From contig DXSD01000097.1 in the NCBI GenBank assembly GCA_019410665.1, forward strand, positions 1 to 6,660: 6,660 nucleotides of DNA. Direction: 5' to 3'. The position numbers were made by a program, and so were the translations under genes. The notes beneath the pieces were generated by a model that did not search any database, was not told where the DNA came from, and saw only the letters and a program-made list of their open reading frames with translations. Below are positions 6,569 to 6,660 of the stretch, in pieces. The DNA is from Fusobacterium sp. (GTDB lineage: Bacteria > Fusobacteriota > Fusobacteriia > Fusobacteriales > Fusobacteriaceae). How positions within the stretch are numbered: the first letter of the stretch is position 1; every line of letters starts with the position of its first letter.

Positions 6569-6599
6569 AAAACCTCTCCTTTCTATATTTTATAATTAT

Positions 6600-6608
6600 A
6601 TTATATCA
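6600..6608 (-). promoter_or_regulatory. Extended -10 promoter for the ATPase/nuclease gene
   Basis: On the minus strand TGATATAAT (6608-6600) is a perfect extended -10 (TGnTATAAT). No good -35 lies 17 bases upstream, which extended -10 promoters tolerate. The start site would be near 6593, with a leader of about 25 bases containing the ribosome binding site. An alternative is TTGAAT (6615-6610) with TAAAAT (6592-6587), also at 17-base spacing. Confidence 0.45.
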
Positions 6609-6660
6609 TATTCAAAAAAATATTACTATTTATGTGTTTTGCAAGAATTCTATTATGTAC

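Noticed and set aside
1..6660. CRISPR array, tRNA or rRNA gene
   Set aside because: I saw no regularly spaced repeats, cloverleaf pattern or ribosomal RNA sequence on either strand.

Overview
The window is strongly A+T-rich. Arginine is written almost only as AGA and most codons end in A or T. The mix of genes (guaA, a Cof-type HAD phosphatase, an HTH/TPR protein, a serine recombinase and an AAA-ATPase-like/PD-(D/E)XK protein) suggests a low-GC anaerobe, most likely Fusobacterium. That assignment is inferred from composition and protein style; nothing in the window proves it.

Left part (1-2336): a minus-strand gene for a helix-turn-helix protein with a long TPR-like helical C-terminus is divergent from a plus-strand Cof-type HAD-IIB phosphatase that starts at TTG. 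The 230-base gap between them holds a promoter for each side, a 16-bp perfect palindrome inside the minus-strand promoter and a 9-bp direct repeat.

Middle (2333-4120): guaA (GMP synthase) has its own near-consensus promoter. The -35 overlaps the HAD stop codon, and a leader of about 95 bases follows. The true start is 2463, because the upstream in-frame ATG at 2451 overlaps the ribosome binding site. After guaA come an imperfect hairpin, a TGGCCG direct repeat and a strong intrinsic terminator.

Right part (4139-6660), all on the minus strand: a resolvase/invertase-type serine recombinase is preceded in transcription by an AAA-ATPase-like + PD-(D/E)XK nuclease gene. That gene is broken in two by an apparent one-base deletion near 5885. 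A small hairpin terminator separates the two genes, so they are probably not one simple operon.

The left and middle genes look like core chromosome. The recombinase and the broken ATPase/nuclease gene look like accessory DNA next to the 3' end of guaA, a known integration hotspot in other bacteria. I see no convincing new multi-gene system. The most useful points are the frameshift, the corrected guaA start, the structured guaA flanks and the palindromes at the two minus-strand regulatory regions.
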